DNA of 64,000 bases from Eledone cirrhosa (Eukaryota; Mollusca; Cephalopoda; Octopoda; Eledonidae), in assembly GCA_964016885.1 (NCBI GenBank), contig OZ024744.1, forward strand, positions 115,609,302-115,673,301, given 5' to 3'. Below, piece after piece: positions 21,901 through 35,015 of the stretch; positions within the stretch are counted from its first letter, which is position 1; each line of letters opens with the position of its first letter. A program made the position numbers and the translations under genes. The notes under the pieces were generated by a model, which was given only the letters and a program-made list of their open reading frames with translations, was not told the DNA's origin and searched no databases.

Positions 21901-24750
21901 CTCTAATATAACAGTGTCTCTCTCATATAACAGTGTCTCTCTCGCATATAACAGTGTCTCTCTCTCATATAACAGTGTCTCTCTCTCATATAACAGTGTC
22001 TCTCTCATATAACAGTGTCTCTCTCTCATATAACAGTGTCTCTCTCTCTCATATAACAGTGTCTCTCTCTCATATAACAGTGTCTCTCTCGTATAACAGT
22101 GTCTCTCTCATATAACAGTGTCTCTCTCATATAACAGTGTCTCCCTCATATAACAGTGTCTCTCTCATATAACAGTGTCTCTCTCATATAACAGTGCCTC
22201 TCTCTCATATTACAGTGTCTGTCTCATATAACAGTGTCTCTCTCATATAACGGTGATTCTCTCTCATATTACAGTGTCTCTCTCTCATATAACAGTGTCT
22301 CTCTCTCATATAACAGTGTCTCTCTCATATACAGTGTCTCTCTCTCATATAACAATGTCTCCCTTATATAACAGTGTCTCTCTCTCTCATATAACAGTGT
22401 CTCTCATATAACAGTGTCTCTCTGTCATATAACAGTGTCTCTCTCAGATAACAGATGTCTCTCTCTCATATAACAATGTCTCCCTTATATAACAGTGTCT
22501 CTCTCTCATATAACAGTGTCTCACTCTCATATAACAGTGTCTTTCTCATATAACAGTATCTCTCTCTCATATAACAATGTCTCTCTCTCATATAACAGTA
22601 TCTCTCTCATATAACAGTGTCTCTCTCATATAGCAGAGTCTCTCCATATAACAGTGTCTCTTTCTCAGGTAACAGTGTCTCTCTCATATAACAGTGTCTC
22701 CCTCTCATATAACAGTGTCTCTCTCATATAACAGTGTCTCTCTCTCATATAACAGTGTCTCTCTCTAATATAACAGTGTCTCTCTCATATAACAGTGTCT
22801 CTCTCTCATATAACAGTGTCTCTCTCTCTAATAACAGTGTCTCTCTCTCATATAACAGTGTCTCTCTCTCTTATAACAGTGTCTCTCTCATATAACAGTG
22901 TCTCTCACATATGACAGTATCTCTCTCTCTCATATAAGAGTGTCTCTCTCTCATATAACAGTGTCTCTCTCATGTAACAGTGTCTCTCTCATATAACAAC
23001 AGAGTCTCTCTCGTATAACAGTGTCTCTTTCTCATATAACAGTGTCTCTCTCATATAACAGTGTTTCTGTCTCATATAACAGTGTCTCTCTCATATAACA
23101 GTGTCTCTCTCTCATATAACAGTGTCTCTCATATAACAGTGTCTCTCTCTCATATAACAGTGTCACTCTCTCATGTAAGTGTCTCTCTTATATAATAGTG
23201 TCACTCTCTCATATAACAGTCTCTCTCGTATAGCAGTCTCTCTCTCTCTCTCTCATATAAAAGTGTCTCACTCTCATATAACAGTGTCTCTCTCTCATAT
23301 AACAGTGTCTCTCTCATATAACAGTTTCTCTCCCATATAACAGTGTCTCTCTCATATAACAGTGTCTCTCTCATATAACAGTATCTCTCTCTCATATAAC
23401 AGTGTCTCTCTCTCATAACAGTGTCTCTCTCTCATATAACAGTGTCTCTCTCATATAACAGTATCTCTCTCATATAACAGTGTCTCTCTCTCATATAACA
23501 GTGTCTCTCTCACATAACAGTGTCTCTTTCTCATATAAGAGTCTCTCTCTCATATAACAGTGTCTCTCTCATATAACAGTTTCTCTCCCATATAACAGTG
23601 TCTCTCTCATATAACAGTATCTCTCTCTCATATAACAGTGTCTCTCTCTCATAACAGTGTCTCTCTCTCATATAACAGTGTCTCTCTCATATAACAGTAT
23701 CTCTCTCTCATATAACAGTGTCTCTCTCATATAACAGTGTCTCTCTCATATAACAGTGTCTCTCTCCCATATTACAGTGTCTCTCTCTCTTATAACAGTG
23801 TCTCTCTCATATAACAGTGTCTCTCTCGCATATAACAGTGTCTCTCTCTCATATAACAGTGTGTCTCTTATATAACAGTGTCTCTCTCTCGTATAACTGT
23901 GTCTCTCATATAAATGTGTCTCTCTCATATAACAGTTTCTCTCTCTCATATAACAGTGTCTCTCTCTCATACAGCAGTGTCTCTCTCCTATAACAGTGTC
24001 TCTCTCTCATATAACAGTGTCTCTCTCATATAACCGTGTCTCGCTCTCATATACCAGTGTCTCTCTCATATAACAGTGTCTCTCTCATATAACAGTGTCT
24101 CTCTCATATAACAGTGTCTCTCTCATATAACAATGTCTCTCTCGTATAGCAGGCTCTCTCTCTCATATAACAGTGTCTCTCTTATATAACAGTGTCTCTC
24201 TCTCATATAACAGTGTCTCTCTCTCATGTAACAGTGTCTCTCTCTCATAAAACAGTGTCTCTCTCTCATAAAACAGTGTCTCTCTCTCATATAAAAGTGT
24301 CTCTCTCATATAACAGTGTCTCACATGTAACATTGTCTCTCTCACTCATATAACAGTGTCTCTCTCTCATATAACAGTGTCTCTCTCATATAACAGTGTC
24401 TCTTTCTCATATAATAGTGTGTCTGTCATATAACAGTGTCTCGCTCTCAGAAAACAATGTCTCTCTCTCATAAAACGCTATCTCCCTCATATAACAGTGT
24501 CTCTCTCTCATATAACACTGTCTCTCTTATATAACAGTGTCTCTCTCTCATATAACAGTGTCTCTCTCTCATATAACAGTGTCTCTCTCGTATAACAGTG
24601 TCTCTCTTATATAACAGTGTCTCTCTCATATAACAGTGTCTCCCTCATATAACAGTGTCTCTCTCATATAACAGTGTCTCTCTCATATAACAGTGCCTCT
24701 CTCTCATATTACAGTGTCTCTCTCATATAACAGTGTCTCTCTCATATAAC
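12950..24750. repeat. Array zone 2: 3.2-kb higher-order family, about three to four copies
   Basis: The marker AACAGAAGCT lies at 9931, 14605, 17808 and 21866. AGATAACAGATG lies at 10754, 13218, 15186, 18368, 22446 and 24946. Steps of 3,203 and 3,182 bp define the basic block. The step 17808 to 21866 is 4,058 bp because that copy carries an inner 874-bp duplication. Order of the variant units within blocks is conserved in detail. Confidence 0.82.
19466..21234. repeat. Tandem duplication of 874 bp inside a 3.2-kb block
   Basis: CAGTTTCTCTCCC occurs at 19501 and 20375, exactly 874 bp apart, and the following unit order matches. The right copy is 21 bp (one unit) longer, so the CGTATAGCAGGCTC markers at 20310 and 21205 are 895 bp apart. 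The corresponding block at 16,300-17,150 is single. Confidence 0.85.
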
Positions 24751-26800
24751 GGTGATTCTCTCTCATATTACAGAGTCTCTCTCTCATATAACAGTGTCTC
24801 TCTCTCATATAACAGTGTCTCTCTCATATAACAGTGTCTCTCTCTCATATAACAATGTCTCCCTTATATAACAGTGTCTCTCTCTCTCATATAACAGTGT
24901 CTCTCATATAACAGTGTCTCTCTGTCATATAACAGTGTCTCTCTCAGATAACAGATGTCTCTCTCTCATATAACAATGTCTCCCTTATATAACAGTGTCT
25001 CTCTCTCATATAACAGTGTCTCACTCTCATATAACAGTGTCTTTCTCATATGACAGTATCTCTCTCTCATATAACAATGTCTCTCTCTCATATAACAGTG
25101 TCTCTCTCATATAGCAGAGTCTCTCCATATAACAGTGTCTCTTTCTCAGGTAACAGTGTCTCTCTTATATAACAGTGTCTCCCTCTCATATAACAGTGTC
25201 TCTCTCTCATATAACAGTGTCTCTCTCTAATATAACAGTGTCTCTCTCATATAACAGTGTCTCTCTCTCATATAACAGTGTCTCTCTCTCTAATAACAGT
25301 GTCTCTCTCTCATATAACAGTGTCTCTCTCTCTTATAACAGTGTCTCTCTCATATAACAGTGTGTCTCACATATGACAGTATCTCTCTCTCTCATATAAG
25401 AGTGTCTCTCTCTCATATAACAGTGTCTCTCTCATGTAACAGTGTCTCTCTCATATAACAACAGAGTCTCTCTCATATAACAGTGTCTCTTTCTCATATA
25501 ACAGTGTCTCTCACATATAACAGTGTTTCTGTCTCATTTAACAGTGTGTCTCTCATGTAACAGTGTCTTTCTCATATAACAGTGTCTCTCTCTCATATAA
25601 CAGTGTCTCTCATATAACAGTGTCTCTCTCTCATATAACAGTGTCACTCTCTCATATAACAGTCTCTCTCGTATAGCAGTCTCTCTCTCTCTCTCTCATA
25701 TAAAAGTGTCTCACTCTCATATAACAGTGTCTCTCTCTCATATAACAGTGTCTCTCTCATATAACAGTTTCTCTCCCATATAACAGTGTCTCTCTCATAT
25801 AACAGTGTCTCTCTCATATAACAGTATCTCTCTCTCATATAACAGTGTCTCTCTCTCATAACAGTGTCTCTCTCTCATATAACAGTGTCTCTCTCATATA
25901 ACAGTATCTCTCTCATATAACAGTGTCTCTCTCACATAACAGTGTCTCTTTCTCATATAACAGTGTCTCTCTCATATAACAGTGTCTCTCTCATATAACA
26001 GTATCTCTCTCTCATATAACAGTGTCTCTCTCTCATATCAGTGTCTCTCTCTCATATAACAGTGTCTCTCTCATATAACAGTATCTCTCTCTCATATAAC
26101 AGTGTCTCTCTCATATAACATTATCTCTCTCTCATATAACAGTGTCTCTCTCTCATATGACAGTGTCTCTCTCTCATATAACAGTGTCTCTCTCATAACA
26201 GTGTCTCTCTCTCATATAACAGTGTCTCTCTCATATAACAGTATCTCTCTCTCATATAACAGTGTCTCTCTCTCATATAACAGTGTCTCTCTCATATAAC
26301 AGTGTCTCTCTCATATAACAGTATCTCTCTCTCATATAACAGTGTCTCTCTCATATAACAGTGTCTCTCTCACATAACAGTGTCTCTTTCTCATATAACA
26401 GTGTCTCTCTCTCATATAACAGCGTCTCTCTCTCATATAACAGTGTCTCTCTCATAACAGTGTCTCTCTCTCATATAACAGTGTCTCTCTCATATAACAG
26501 TATCTCTCTCTCATATAACAGTGTCTCTCTCTCATATAACAGTGTCTCTCTCATATAACAGTGTCTCTCTCATATAACAGTGTCTCTCTCGCATATAACA
26601 GTGTCTCTCTCTCATATAACAGTGTGTCTCTTATATAACAGTGTCTCTCTCTCGTATAACTGTGTCTCTCATATAAATGTGTCTCTCTCTCATATAACAG
26701 TTTCTCTCTCTCATATAACAGTGTCTCTCTCTCATACAGCAGTGTCTCTCTCCTATAACAGTGTCTCTCTCTCATATAACAGTGTCTCTCTCATATAACC
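24750..26800. repeat. Array zone 3: copy of 13.0-14.5 kb, displaced by 11,751 bp
   Basis: Variant-unit order from about 25,000 to 26,300 follows that at about 13,250-14,550, with offsets of 11,751-11,752 bp at two independent points (25,644 against 13,893; 26,102 against 14,350). Shared rare variants include CATTTAACAGTGTG and CATATAACATTATC. This makes 12.9-24.7 kb part of a possible 11.75-kb super-block. Confidence 0.75.
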
Positions 26801-27267
26801 GTGTCTCGCTCTCATATAACAGTGTCTCTCTCATATAACAGTGTCTCTCTCATATAACAATGTCTCTCTCGTATAGCAGGCTCTCTCTCTCATATAACAG
26901 TGTCTCTCTTATATAACAGTGTCTCTCTCTCATATAACAGTGTCTCTCTCTCATGTAACAGTGTCTCTCTCTCATAAAACAGTGTCTCTCTCTCATAAAA
27001 CAGTGTCTCTCTCTCATATAAAAGTGTCTCTCTCATATAACAGTGTCTCACATGTAACATTGTCTCTCTCAGTCATATAACAGTGTCTCTCTCATATAAC
27101 AGTGTCTCTCTTATATAACAGTGTCTCTCTCTCTCATATAACAGTGTCTCTCTAATGTAACAGTATCACTCTCATATAACAGTGTCTCTTTCATGTAACA
27201 GTGTCTCTCTCTAATATAACATTGTCTCTCTCATATAACAGTATCTCTCTCTCATATAACAGTGTCT

Positions 27268-30200
27268 CTCTCATATAACAGTGTCTCTCTCATATAACAG
27301 TGTCTCTCTCATATAACAGTGTCTCTCTCATATAACAGTGTCTCTCTCATATAACAGTGTCTCCCTCTCATATAACAGTGTATCTCTCTCATATAACAGA
27401 GTCTCTCTCATATAACAGTATCTCTCTCTCATATAACAGTGTCTCTCTCTCATATAACAGTATCTCTCTCATATAACAGTGTCTCTCTCTCATATAACAG
27501 TGTCTCTCTCTCATGTAACAGTGTCTCTCTCTTATATAACAGTGTCTCTCTCTCATATATCAGTGTTTCTCTCATATAACAGTGTCTCTCTCATATAACA
27601 GTGTCTCTCTCTCATATAACAGTGTCACTCTCTCATGTAAGTGTCTCTCTTATATAACAGTGTCTCTCTCTCATATAACAGTCTCTCTCGTATAGCAGTC
27701 TCTCTCTCTCTCTCTCATATAAAAGTGTCTCACTCTCATATAACAGTGTCTCTCTCTCATATAACAGTGTCTCTCTCATATAACAGTTTCTCTCCCATAT
27801 AACAGTGTCTCTCTCATATAACAGTGATTCTCTCTCATATAACAGTGTCTCTCTCATATAACAGTGTCTCTCTCATGTAACAGTATCTCTCTCTCATATA
27901 ACAGTGTCTCTCTCTCTCATATAACAGTCTCTCTATCTCTTATAACAGTGTCTCTCTCATATAACAGTGTCTCTCTCGCATATAATAGTGTCTCTCTCTC
28001 ATATAACAGTGTGTCTCTTATATAACAGTGTCTCTCTCTCGTATAACTGTGTCTCTCATATAAATGTGTCTCTCTCTCATATAACAGTTTCTCTCTCTCA
28101 TATAACAATGTCTCTCTCTCATAAAACAGTGTCTCTCTCTCATACAGCAGTGTCTCTCTCCTATAACAGTGTCTCTCTCTCATATAACAGTGTCTCTCTC
28201 ATATAACCGTGTCTCGCTCTCATATAACAGTGTCTCTCTCATATAACAGTGTCTCTCTCATATAACAGTGTCGCTCTCATATAACAATGTCTCTCTCGTA
28301 TAGCAGGCTCTCTCTCTCATATAACAGTGTCTCTCTTATATAACAGTGTCTCTCTCTCATATAACAGTGTCTCTCTCTCTCATGTAACAGTGTCTCTCTC
28401 TCATAAAACAGAGTCTCTCTCTCATAAAACAGTGTCTCTCCCTCATAAAACAGTGTCTCTCTCTCATATAAAAGTGTCTCTCTCATATAACAGTGTCTCA
28501 CATGTAACAGTGTCTCTCTCACTCATATAACAGTGTCTCTCTCTCTCATATAACAGTGTCTCTCTCATATAACAGTGTCTCTCTCATATAACAGTGTCTC
28601 TCTTATATAACAGTGTCTCTCTCTCTCATATAACGGTGTCTCTCTAATGTAACAGTATCACTCTCATATAACAGTACCTCTCTCATATAACAGTGTCTCT
28701 TTCATATAACAGTGTCTCTCTCTCATATAACAGTGTCTCTCTCATATAACAGTGTCTCTCTCATATAACAGTGTCTCTCTCATATAACAATGTCTCTCTC
28801 ATATAACAGTATCTCTCTCTCATATAACAGAGTCTCTCTCATATAAAAGTGTCTCTCTCTCATATAACAGTGTCTCTCTCATATAGCAGGCTCTCTCTCT
28901 CATATAACAGTGTCTCTCTTATATAACAGTATCCCTCTCATATTTCAGCGTCTCTCTCTCTCATATAACAGTGTCTCTCTCTGATATAACAGTGTCTCTC
29001 TCATATAACAGTGTCTCTCTCATATAACAATGTCTCGCTCTCATATAACAGTGTCTCTCTCATATAACAGTGTCTCTCTCATATAACAGTGTCTCTCTCT
29101 CATATAACAGTGTCTCTCTGTCATATATCAGTGTTTCTCTCTCATATAACAGTGTCTCTCTCATATAACAGTGTCTCTCTCATATATCAGTGTTTCTCTC
29201 TCATATATCAGTGTCTCTCTCTCATATAAAAGTGTCTCTCTCTCATATAACAGTGTCTCTCTCGTATAACAGTGTCTCTCTCATATAACAGTGTCCGTCT
29301 CATGTAAGTGTCTCTCTCGTATAACAGTTTCTCTCTGATATAAAAGTGTCTCTCTCTCATATAACTGTCTCTCTCTCATATAACAGTGTCTCTGATATAA
29401 AAGTGTCTCTCTCTCATATAACAGTGTCTCTCTCATATAACTGTCTCTCTCTCATATAACAGTGTCTCTCATATAACAGTGTCTCTCTCTCATGTAACAG
29501 TGTCTCTTTCATGTAACAGTGTCTCTCTCACTCATATAACAGTGTCTCTCTCTCATATAACAGTGTCTCTCTCTCATATAACAGTGCCTCTCTCTCATAT
29601 TACATTGTCTCTCTCATATAACAGTGTCTCGCTCATATAACGGTGATTCTCTCTCATATTACAGTGTCTCTCTCTCATATAACAGTGTCTCTCTCTCATA
29701 TAACAATGTCTCCCTTATATAACAGTGTCTCTCTCTCTCATATAACAGTGTCTCTCATATAACAGTGTCTCTCTGTCATATAACAGTGTCTCTCTCAGAT
29801 AACAGATGTCTCTCTCTCATATAACAATGTCTCCCTTATATACAGTGTCTCTCTCTCATATAACAGTGTCTCACTCTCATATAACAGTGTCTTTCTCATA
29901 TAACAGTATCTCTCTTCATATAACAATGTCTCTCTCTCATATAACAGTATCTCTCTCATATAACAGTGTCTCTCTCATATAGCAGAGTCTCTCCATATAA
30001 CAGTGTCTCTTTCTCAGGCAACAGTGTCTCTCTCATATAACAGTGTCTCTCTCTCATATAACAGTGTCTCTCTCTCATATAACAGTGTCTCTCTCATATA
30101 ACAGTGTCTCTCTCTCATATAACAGTGTCTCTCTCTCTTATAACAGTGTCTCTCTCATATAACAGTGTCTCTCTCATATAACAGTGTCTCTCTCATATAA

Positions 30201-33200
30201 CAACAGAGTCTCTCTCATATAACAGTGTCTCTTTCTCATATAACAGTGTCTCTCTCATATAACAGTGTTTCTGTCTCATATAACAGTGTGTCTCTCATGT
30301 AACAGTGTCTCTCTCATATAACAGTGTCTCTCTCTCATATAACAGTGTTTCTCATATAACAGTGTCTCTCTCTCATATAACAGTGTCACTCTCTCATGTA
30401 AGTGTCTCTCTTATATAACAGTGTCACTCTCTCATATAACAGTCTCTCTCGTATAGCAGTCTCTCTCTCTCTCTCTCATATAAAAGTGTCTCACTCTCAT
30501 ATAACAGTGTCTCTCTCTCATATAACAGTGTCTCTCTCATATAACAGTTTCTCTCCCATATAACAGTGTCTCTCTCATATATCAGTGTCTCTCTCATATA
30601 ACAGTATCTCTCTCTCATATAACAGTGTCACTCTCTCATAACAGTGTCTCTCTCTCATATGACAGTGTCTCTCTCATATAACAGTATCTCTCTCATATAA
30701 CAGTGTCTCTCTCACATAACAGTGTCTCTTTCTCATATAACAGTGTCTCTCTCATATAACAGTGTCTCTCTCATATAACAGTGTCTCTCTCATATAACTG
30801 TATCTCTCTCTCATATAACAGTGTCTCTCTCATATAACAGTATCTCTCTCTCATATAACAGTGTCTCTCTCTCATATAACAGTGTCTCTCTCACATAACA
30901 GTGTCTCTTTCTCATATAACAGTGTTTCTCTCTCATATAACAGTGTCTCTCTCTCATATAACAGTGTCTCTCTCATAACAGTGTCTCTCTCTCATATAAC
31001 AGTGTCTCTCTCATATAACAGTATCTCTCTCTCATATAACAGTGTCTCTCTCTCATATAACAGTGTCTCTCTCATATAACAGTGTCTCTCTCATATAACA
31101 GTATCTCTCTCTCCTATAACAGTGTCTCTCTCTCATATAACAGTGTCTCTCTCATATAACCGTGTCTCGCTCTCATATAACAGTGTCTCTCTCATATAAC
31201 AGTGTCTCTCTCATATAACAGTGTCTCTCTCATATAACAGTGTCTCTCTCATATAACAGTGTCTCCCTCTCATATAACAGTGTATCTCTCTCATATAACA
31301 GAGTCTCTCTCATATAACAGTATCTCTCTCTCATATAACAGTGTCTCTCTCTCATATAACAGTATCTCTCTCATATAACAGTGTCTCTCTCTCATATAAC
31401 AGTGTCTCTCTCTCATGTAACAGTGTCTCTCTCTTATATAACAGTGTCTCTCTCTCATATATCAGTGTTTCTCTCATATAACAGTGTCTCTCTCATATAA
31501 CAGTGTCTCTCTCTCATATAACAGTGTCACTCTCTCATGTAAGTGTCTCTCTTATATAACAGTGTCTCTCTCTCATATAACAGTCTCTCTCGTATAGCAG
31601 TCTCTCTCTCTCTCTCTCATATAAAAGTGTCTCACTCTCATATAACAGTGTCTCTCTCTCATATAACAGTGTCTCTCTCATATAACAGTTTCTCTCCCAT
31701 ATAACAGTGTCTCTCTCATATAACAGTGATTCTCTCTCATATAACAGTGTCTCTCTCATATAACAGTGTCTCTCTCATGTAACAGTATCTCTCTCTCATA
31801 TAACAGTGTCTCTCTCTCTCATATAACAGTCTCTCTATCTCTTATAACAGTGTCTCTCTCATATAACAGTGTCTCTCTCGCATATAATAGTGTCTCTCTC
31901 TCATATAACAGTGTGTCTCTTATATAACAGTGTCTCTCTCTCGTATAACTGTGTCTCTCATATAAATGTGTCTCTCTCTCATATAACAGTTTCTCTCTCT
32001 CATATAACAATGTCTCTCTCTCATAAAACAGTGTCTCTCTCTCATACAGCAGTGTCTCTCTCCTATAACAGTGTCTCTCTCTCATATAACAGTGTCTCTC
32101 TCATATAACCGTGTCTCGCTCTCATATAACAGTGTCTCTCTCATATAACAGTGTCTCTCTCATATAACAGTGTCGCTCTCATATAACAATGTCTCTCTCG
32201 TATAGCAGGCTCTCTCTCTCATATAACAGTGTCTCTCTTATATAACAGTGTCTCTCTCTCATATAACAGTGTCTCTCTCTCTCATGTAACAGTGTCTCTC
32301 TCTCATAAAACAGAGTCTCTCTCTCATAAAACAGTGTCTCTCCCTCATAAAACAGTGTCTCTCTCTCATATAAAAGTGTCTCTCTCATATAACAGCGTCT
32401 CACATGTAACAGTGTCTCTCTCACTCATATAACAGTGTCTCTCTCTCTCATATAACAGTGTCTCTCTCATATAACAGTGTCTCTCTCATATAACAGTGTC
32501 TCTCTTATATAACAGTGTCTCTCTCTCTCATATAACGGTGTCTCTCTAATGTAACAGTATCACTCTCATATAACAGTACCTCTCTCATATAACAGTGTCT
32601 CTTTCATATAACAGTGTCTCTCTCTCATATAACAGTGTCTCTCTCATATAACAGTGTCTCTCTCATATAACAGTGTCTCTCTCATATAACAATGTCTCTC
32701 TCATATAACAGTATCTCTCTCTCATATAACAGAGTCTCTCTCATATAAAAGTGTCTCTCTCTCATATAACAGTGTCTCTCTCATATAGCAGGCTCTCTCT
32801 CTCATATAACAGTGTCTCTCTTATATAACAGTATCCCTCTCATATTTCAGCGTCTCTCTCTCTCATATAACAGTGTCTCTCTCTGATATAACAGTGTCTC
32901 TCTCATATAACAGTGTCTCTCTCATATAACAATGTCTCGCTCTCATATAACAGTGTCTCTCTCATATAACAGTGTCTCTCTCATATAACAGTGTCTCTCT
33001 CTCATATAACAGTGTCTCTCTGTCATATATCAGTGTTTCTCTCTCATATAACAGTGTCTCTCTCATATAACAGTGTCTCTCTCATATATCAGTGTTTCTC
33101 TCTCATATATCAGTGTCTCTCTCTCATATAAAAGTGTCTCTCTCTCATATAACAGTGTCTCTCTCGTATAACAGTGTCTCTCTCATATAACAGTGTCCGT

Positions 33201-35015
33201 CTCATGTAAGTGTCTCTCTCGTATAACAGTTTCTCTCTGATATAAAAGTGTCTCTCTCTCATATAACTGTCTCTCTCTCATATAACAGTGTCTCTGATAT
33301 AAAAGTGTCTCTCTCTCATATAACAGTGTCTCTCTCATATAACTGTCTCTCTCTCATATAACAGTGTCTCTCATATAACAGTGTCTCTCTCTCATGTAAC
33401 AGTGTCTCTTTCATGTAACAGTGTCTCTCTCACTCATATAACAGTGTCTCTCTCTCATATAACAGTGTCTCTCTCTCATATAACAGTGCCTCTCTCTCAT
33501 ATTACATTGTCTCTCTCATATAACAGTGTCTCGCTCATATAACGGTGATTCTCTCTCATATTACAGTGTCTCTCTCTCATATAACAGTGTCTCTCTCTCA
33601 TATAACAATGTCTCCCTTATATAACAGTGTCTCTCTCTCTCATATAACAGTGTCTCTCATATAACAGTGTCTCTCTGTCATATAACAGTGTCTCTCTCAG
33701 ATAACAGATGTCTCTCTCTCATATAACAATGTCTCCCTTATATACAGTGTCTCTCTCTCATATAACAGTGTCTCACTCTCATATAACAGTGTCTTTCTCA
33801 TATAACAGTATCTCTCTTCATATAACAATGTCTCTCTCTCATATAACAGTATCTCTCTCATATAACAGTGTCTCTCTCATATAGCAGAGTCTCTCCATAT
33901 AACAGTGTCTCTTTCTCAGGCAACAGTGTCTCTCTCATATAACAGTGTCTCTCTCTCATATAACAGTGTCTCTCTCTCATATAACAGTGTCTCTCTCATA
34001 TAACAGTGTCTCTCTCTCATATAACAGTGTCTCTCTCTCTTATAACAGTGTCTCTCTCATATAACAGTGTCTCTCTCATATAACAGTGTCTCTCTCATAT
34101 AACAACAGAGTCTCTCTCATATAACAGTGTCTCTTTCTCATATAACAGTGTCTCTCTCATATAACAGTGTTTCTGTCTCATATAACAGTGTGTCTCTCAT
34201 GTAACAGTGTCTCTCTCATATAACAGTGTCTCTCTCTCATATAACAGTGTTTCTCATATAACAGTGTCTCTCTCTCATATAACAGTGTCACTCTCTCATG
34301 TAAGTGTCTCTCTTATATAACAGTGTCACTCTCTCATATAACAGTCTCTCTCGTATAGCAGTCTCTCTCTCTCTCTCTCATATAAAAGTGTCTCACTCTC
34401 ATATAACAGTGTCTCTCTCTCATATAACAGTGTCTCTCTCATATAACAGTTTCTCTCCCATATAACAGTGTCTCTCTCATATATCAGTGTCTCTCTCATA
34501 TAACAGTATCTCTCTCTCATATAACAGTGTCACTCTCTCATAACAGTGTCTCTCTCTCATATGACAGTGTCTCTCTCATATAACAGTATCTCTCTCATAT
34601 AACAGTGTCTCTCTCACATAACAGTGTCTCTTTCTCATATAACAGTGTCTCTCTCATATAACAGTGTCTCTCTCATATAACAGTGTCTCTCTCATATAAC
34701 TGTATCTCTCTCTCATATAACAGTGTCTCTCTCATATAACAGTATCTCTCTCTCATATAACAGTGTCTCTCTCTCATATAACAGTGTCTCTCTCACATAA
34801 CAGTGTCTCTTTCTCATATAACAGTGTTTCTCTCTCATATAACAGTGTCTCTCTCTCATATAACAGTGTCTCTCTCATAACAGTGTCTCTCTCTCATATA
34901 ACAGTGTCTCTCTCATATAACAGTATCTCTCTCTCATATAACAGTGTCGCTCTCTCATATAACAGTGTCTCTCTCATATAACAGTGTCTCTCTCATATAA
35001 CAGTATCTCTCTCTC
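27268..35015. repeat. Two tandem copies of a 3,902-bp higher-order block, nearly identical
   Basis: Copy 1 is about 27,268-31,113 and copy 2 about 31,170-35,015. The offset is 3,902 bp at every point checked (for example the CGTATAGCAGG marker at 28,298 and 32,200, AGATAACAGATG at 29,797 and 33,699). Across the stretches compared I saw two substitutions (T28494 against C32396; T31047 against G34949) and no indel. The left border is where TCTCTC in copy 1 meets TCGCTC before copy 2. Sequence diverges again at CTCTCTCCTATAAC against CTCTCTCATATAAC on the right. Confidence 0.9.
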
